A DNA stretch of 64,000 nucleotides, taken from positions 3,783,555 through 3,847,554 of the forward strand of contig JAQFVV010012476.1 of NCBI GenBank assembly GCA_028023455.1. The letters are read 5' to 3'. Every line of letters starts with the position of its first letter. Within the stretch, counting starts at the first letter, position 1. The DNA is from Epiperipatus broadwayi. Taxonomy: Eukaryota; Onychophora; Udeonychophora; Euonychophora; Peripatidae. The position numbers and the translations under genes are program-made. Positions 61,750-64,000 of this stretch are shown in pieces. The notes under the pieces were generated by a model, which ran no database searches, was not told the origin of the DNA, and saw nothing but the letters and a program-made list of their open reading frames with translations.

Positions 61750-62450
61750 GTGAGGCAATTATTTTTTAAAGAAATCTGGGCATTCATTTTGGATGGCATC
61801 ACAGACAAGCTAATATCAGAATGTAAATGGCCTTGCTCAATCTGAATTTCCAAATTTTGGATCTCTTATCCCTGTCTATTCTGTACCTTCCCTAATTGTT
61901 TATCATTAATTTGTTGATACTTTTTTGACCTAGTTTCTAAGAATCTATCCTTATTCTGGCATTCCAACCTATCTTCTAATTCATATTGACCCTTTAAGAG
62001 TTTGTGATATTTTTCATTTCTACTTTTATTGACTTTGCTTCATTTCCATTTGATTTTTTATCACATTTTTCTTGGTTTTCATTAATCTTATTCATTAAAT
62101 CTCTTGAATTTCTTCTAAATTTGTTCACTTTTTTTTTTGTTTTTATGGAGCTAACTTATTATATCTCTATAACTTTGTTTCATATTTTGTATAGAATCTT
62201 TTTGATTTTGCTTTATTATTTGAATAATCTCTTCATGCTTTTTGTCATATCTTGCTTATGTTTGATTGAGATTATTCATTATACTCTGCAACATTGCCAT
62301 TATAGACTTGTACAATTTGTTGATGTAGCAGAGATTTTAGTAGCTTCTCTTTCCTGTCCTAACAAACATAGCTTTTTTCCATTGTCCATAATTTATTTCA
62401 GATTTGTATTTATTACTTTATTAAAGAAAAGAAAAAAAACATGATTCTCC
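61750..62450 (-). pseudogene. Degenerate coding-like region, possibly gag-like
   Basis: Minus-strand frames, interrupted by stops and shifts, give charged Lys/Gln/Asn/Glu-rich stretches in order. These include HEEIIQIIKQNQKDSIQNMK, GQYELEDRLECQNKDRF and EIQNLEIQIEQGHLHSDIS. Coiled-coil-like composition of this kind is common in retrotransposon Gag proteins, but no zinc knuckle or protease motif is clear. It could equally be a broken host gene. The plus-strand 146-codon frame (62004-62444) is the hydrophobic antisense shadow. Confidence 0.28.
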
Positions 62451-64000
62451 TCTTTCTTAATTCAATATTTCAGATCAAATGAAATGAACAACTTGTTTGC
62501 TCTACTATGATTTATATGATTAACCCTACAAATCAACTAAATCTTTATTCATGCACCTTTCAACTCATGGAATATACCTCTTTAATATTAAATACTGCAA
62601 TTACATTACCCCTCAATAGCAATTGATTTACCTATCGACAGTATTATTATTCCAAACTAATGTGTAAACATTTCTTTATTTTTTATCTTTTTAAAAATTC
62701 AACTTATATTGTGTACAATGTAGCATAAATCCCATGATTATGCTCAAATGACTTTGCATTATGCTATTATCAACAGATTTAAACAGTGAGCACTAATGTT
62801 TACTGTCAATTTTCAAAATTACTAAAGTACATTACCTTCAATAAATAAGCTAGGTTAAACTACTCTTCATTCTTTATCTTACAGTTGCTTTATGATGAGA
62901 CATTAATAATATTTACTAGTAATAAGCTCACATTTCTTTGACATTTTACTAATATAGAGCACATATCTAATGCTTTGGGAGTCACAAACAGAAACCCTTA
63001 TTTTTATTACTATATGACAAGTCCGGGCATAATCATCTGGTACTTTGCCTTCACATGCTCATTTTAGCATATCTATAAAATATTTTATTCGTAAAGCATT
63101 TTACAACATTGCTATTTCTTAATGTATGTACTATTATACTTAATTTTCAGAAAACAATTTGATAAGTCGATCTAAATTCAAATCCTTAACAAAGCACAAC
63201 TATAAATTTAAAAATTATTATCTATTGAGACCTTATTCTGTTTAATCTAATATTGGTATAGACAAAATAGTTGTCACCAATTGTGATCATTGATCAAATA
63301 TTTGGATTCTATCTATCTATTATTATAAAACTTTAAATCTCTAATTGGTCATGAATAAATAATTAAGGTCCAAATTGAGTGCCAAATGTAAAGGAAATTA
63401 TCTCTAAGATATATAAGAATAATAATAATGAAGATATATTGTTTCATCAATAACAATATTTACTTCTATGGAAATTAGATGAGCCAAATGCAAATGGAAA
63501 ACGAATAGACTACTAAAATGTAACTAAAATAAGTGCCATTAACTAAATAGATTGCATATTTGGATAATCATGAATACAATAAAATATTATACCCGAGCCA
63601 TTCAAGTGCCTCACAAATTTGGGCAACTACATATAAAAAATAAATCATAAACCAAGTGGTTTTCTTCACTTGAACACTAAATATTTGGACAATCTAAATA
63701 AATGGCATGAAATGTTATACTTATGCACCTGAGTTATATAACTAAAATAGATAAATAAATATGTTGATTCATAAATGGCTCTATGACAGTTTTAATTTAT
63801 ATTTATAATGGACTCATGAATTTTGTAAGATACATGTGGACCTAATAATAAGTATCTTGCTTGAAAAAGAACTTACAATTGATAAATGATGACTCACTTT
63901 GTGATAAATTATAGCATGGGATGTACAGTAAATTATCTTAATTGTAAAATAAATTATGCAATAAAACAATTTAAAATGATTGAGATAATAGGCAAATCAA
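62451..64000. other. No gene seen
   Basis: AT-rich sequence to the end of the window; no exon or clear repeat structure supported. Confidence 0.6.

Noticed and set aside
62004-62444. 146-codon plus-strand hydrophobic frame, the longest non-repeat ORF of the region
   Set aside because: It is the antisense of a charged, Lys/Gln-rich minus-strand block. Phe/Leu/Ile-rich composition like this is the usual shadow of such sequence.

Overview
This is a 64 kb stretch of AT-rich animal nuclear DNA. Almost all of it is intron, intergenic sequence and mobile-element debris. There are no operons, no bacterial promoters and no long reading frames. Features that point to a cephalopod, most likely an octopus, are: long ATT/AGT/TCTA microsatellites; short split exons with GT-AG borders separated by kilobases; a repeat whose 3' end reads ACTGTATGGAGAGTTTTGCC, present in at least ten copies; tRNA-derived retroposons; an IS1016-like (Merlin) transposon; and many fold-back MITEs. 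The species assignment is from memory of such genomes and is inference.

Layout. 0-16 kb: microsatellites, fold-back elements, two candidate + strand exons (3198-3299 and 8729-8809) that join in frame, a separate coding-like block at 5259-5525, a 329-bp TA-flanked MITE, a tRNA-derived SINE, and the C-terminal end of a dead LINE reverse transcriptase (10.9-11.3 kb). 15.3-19.9 kb: two candidate - strand genes end to end, one ending at 19821 and the next starting at ATG 19338 with its second exon at 15385-15318. The intron between those two exons holds a 2.77-kb Merlin transposon with about 420-bp inverted repeats and a decayed transposase. 20-34 kb: arrays of the abundant short repeat in tandem and inverted order, complex microsatellites, and a 493-bp MITE with 77-bp inverted repeats. 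35-61 kb: four LTRs of one long-LTR family. One is a solo LTR (35.2-37.3 kb). Two form an intact non-autonomous element (48.6-53.4 kb: 2.07-kb LTRs, only 698 bp between them, with a primer-binding site). The fourth belongs to an older, inverted, 5'-truncated element (58.0-61.0 kb). 38-45 kb: candidate - strand exons including one membrane-spanning segment, plus decayed coding-like blocks. 61-64 kb: a degenerate gag-like coding region and otherwise plain AT-rich sequence.

The most interesting signals are the long-LTR, near-empty retroelement family with a self-complementary LTR terminus; a truncated copy of the abundant short repeat inserted into the Merlin inverted repeat with a perfect target duplication, which shows how that repeat moves; and a recurring hammerhead-ribozyme-like core (CTGATGA, hairpin, GAAA) in several unrelated hairpin repeats. 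All exon calls were made by eye from splice signals and open frames and remain provisional.
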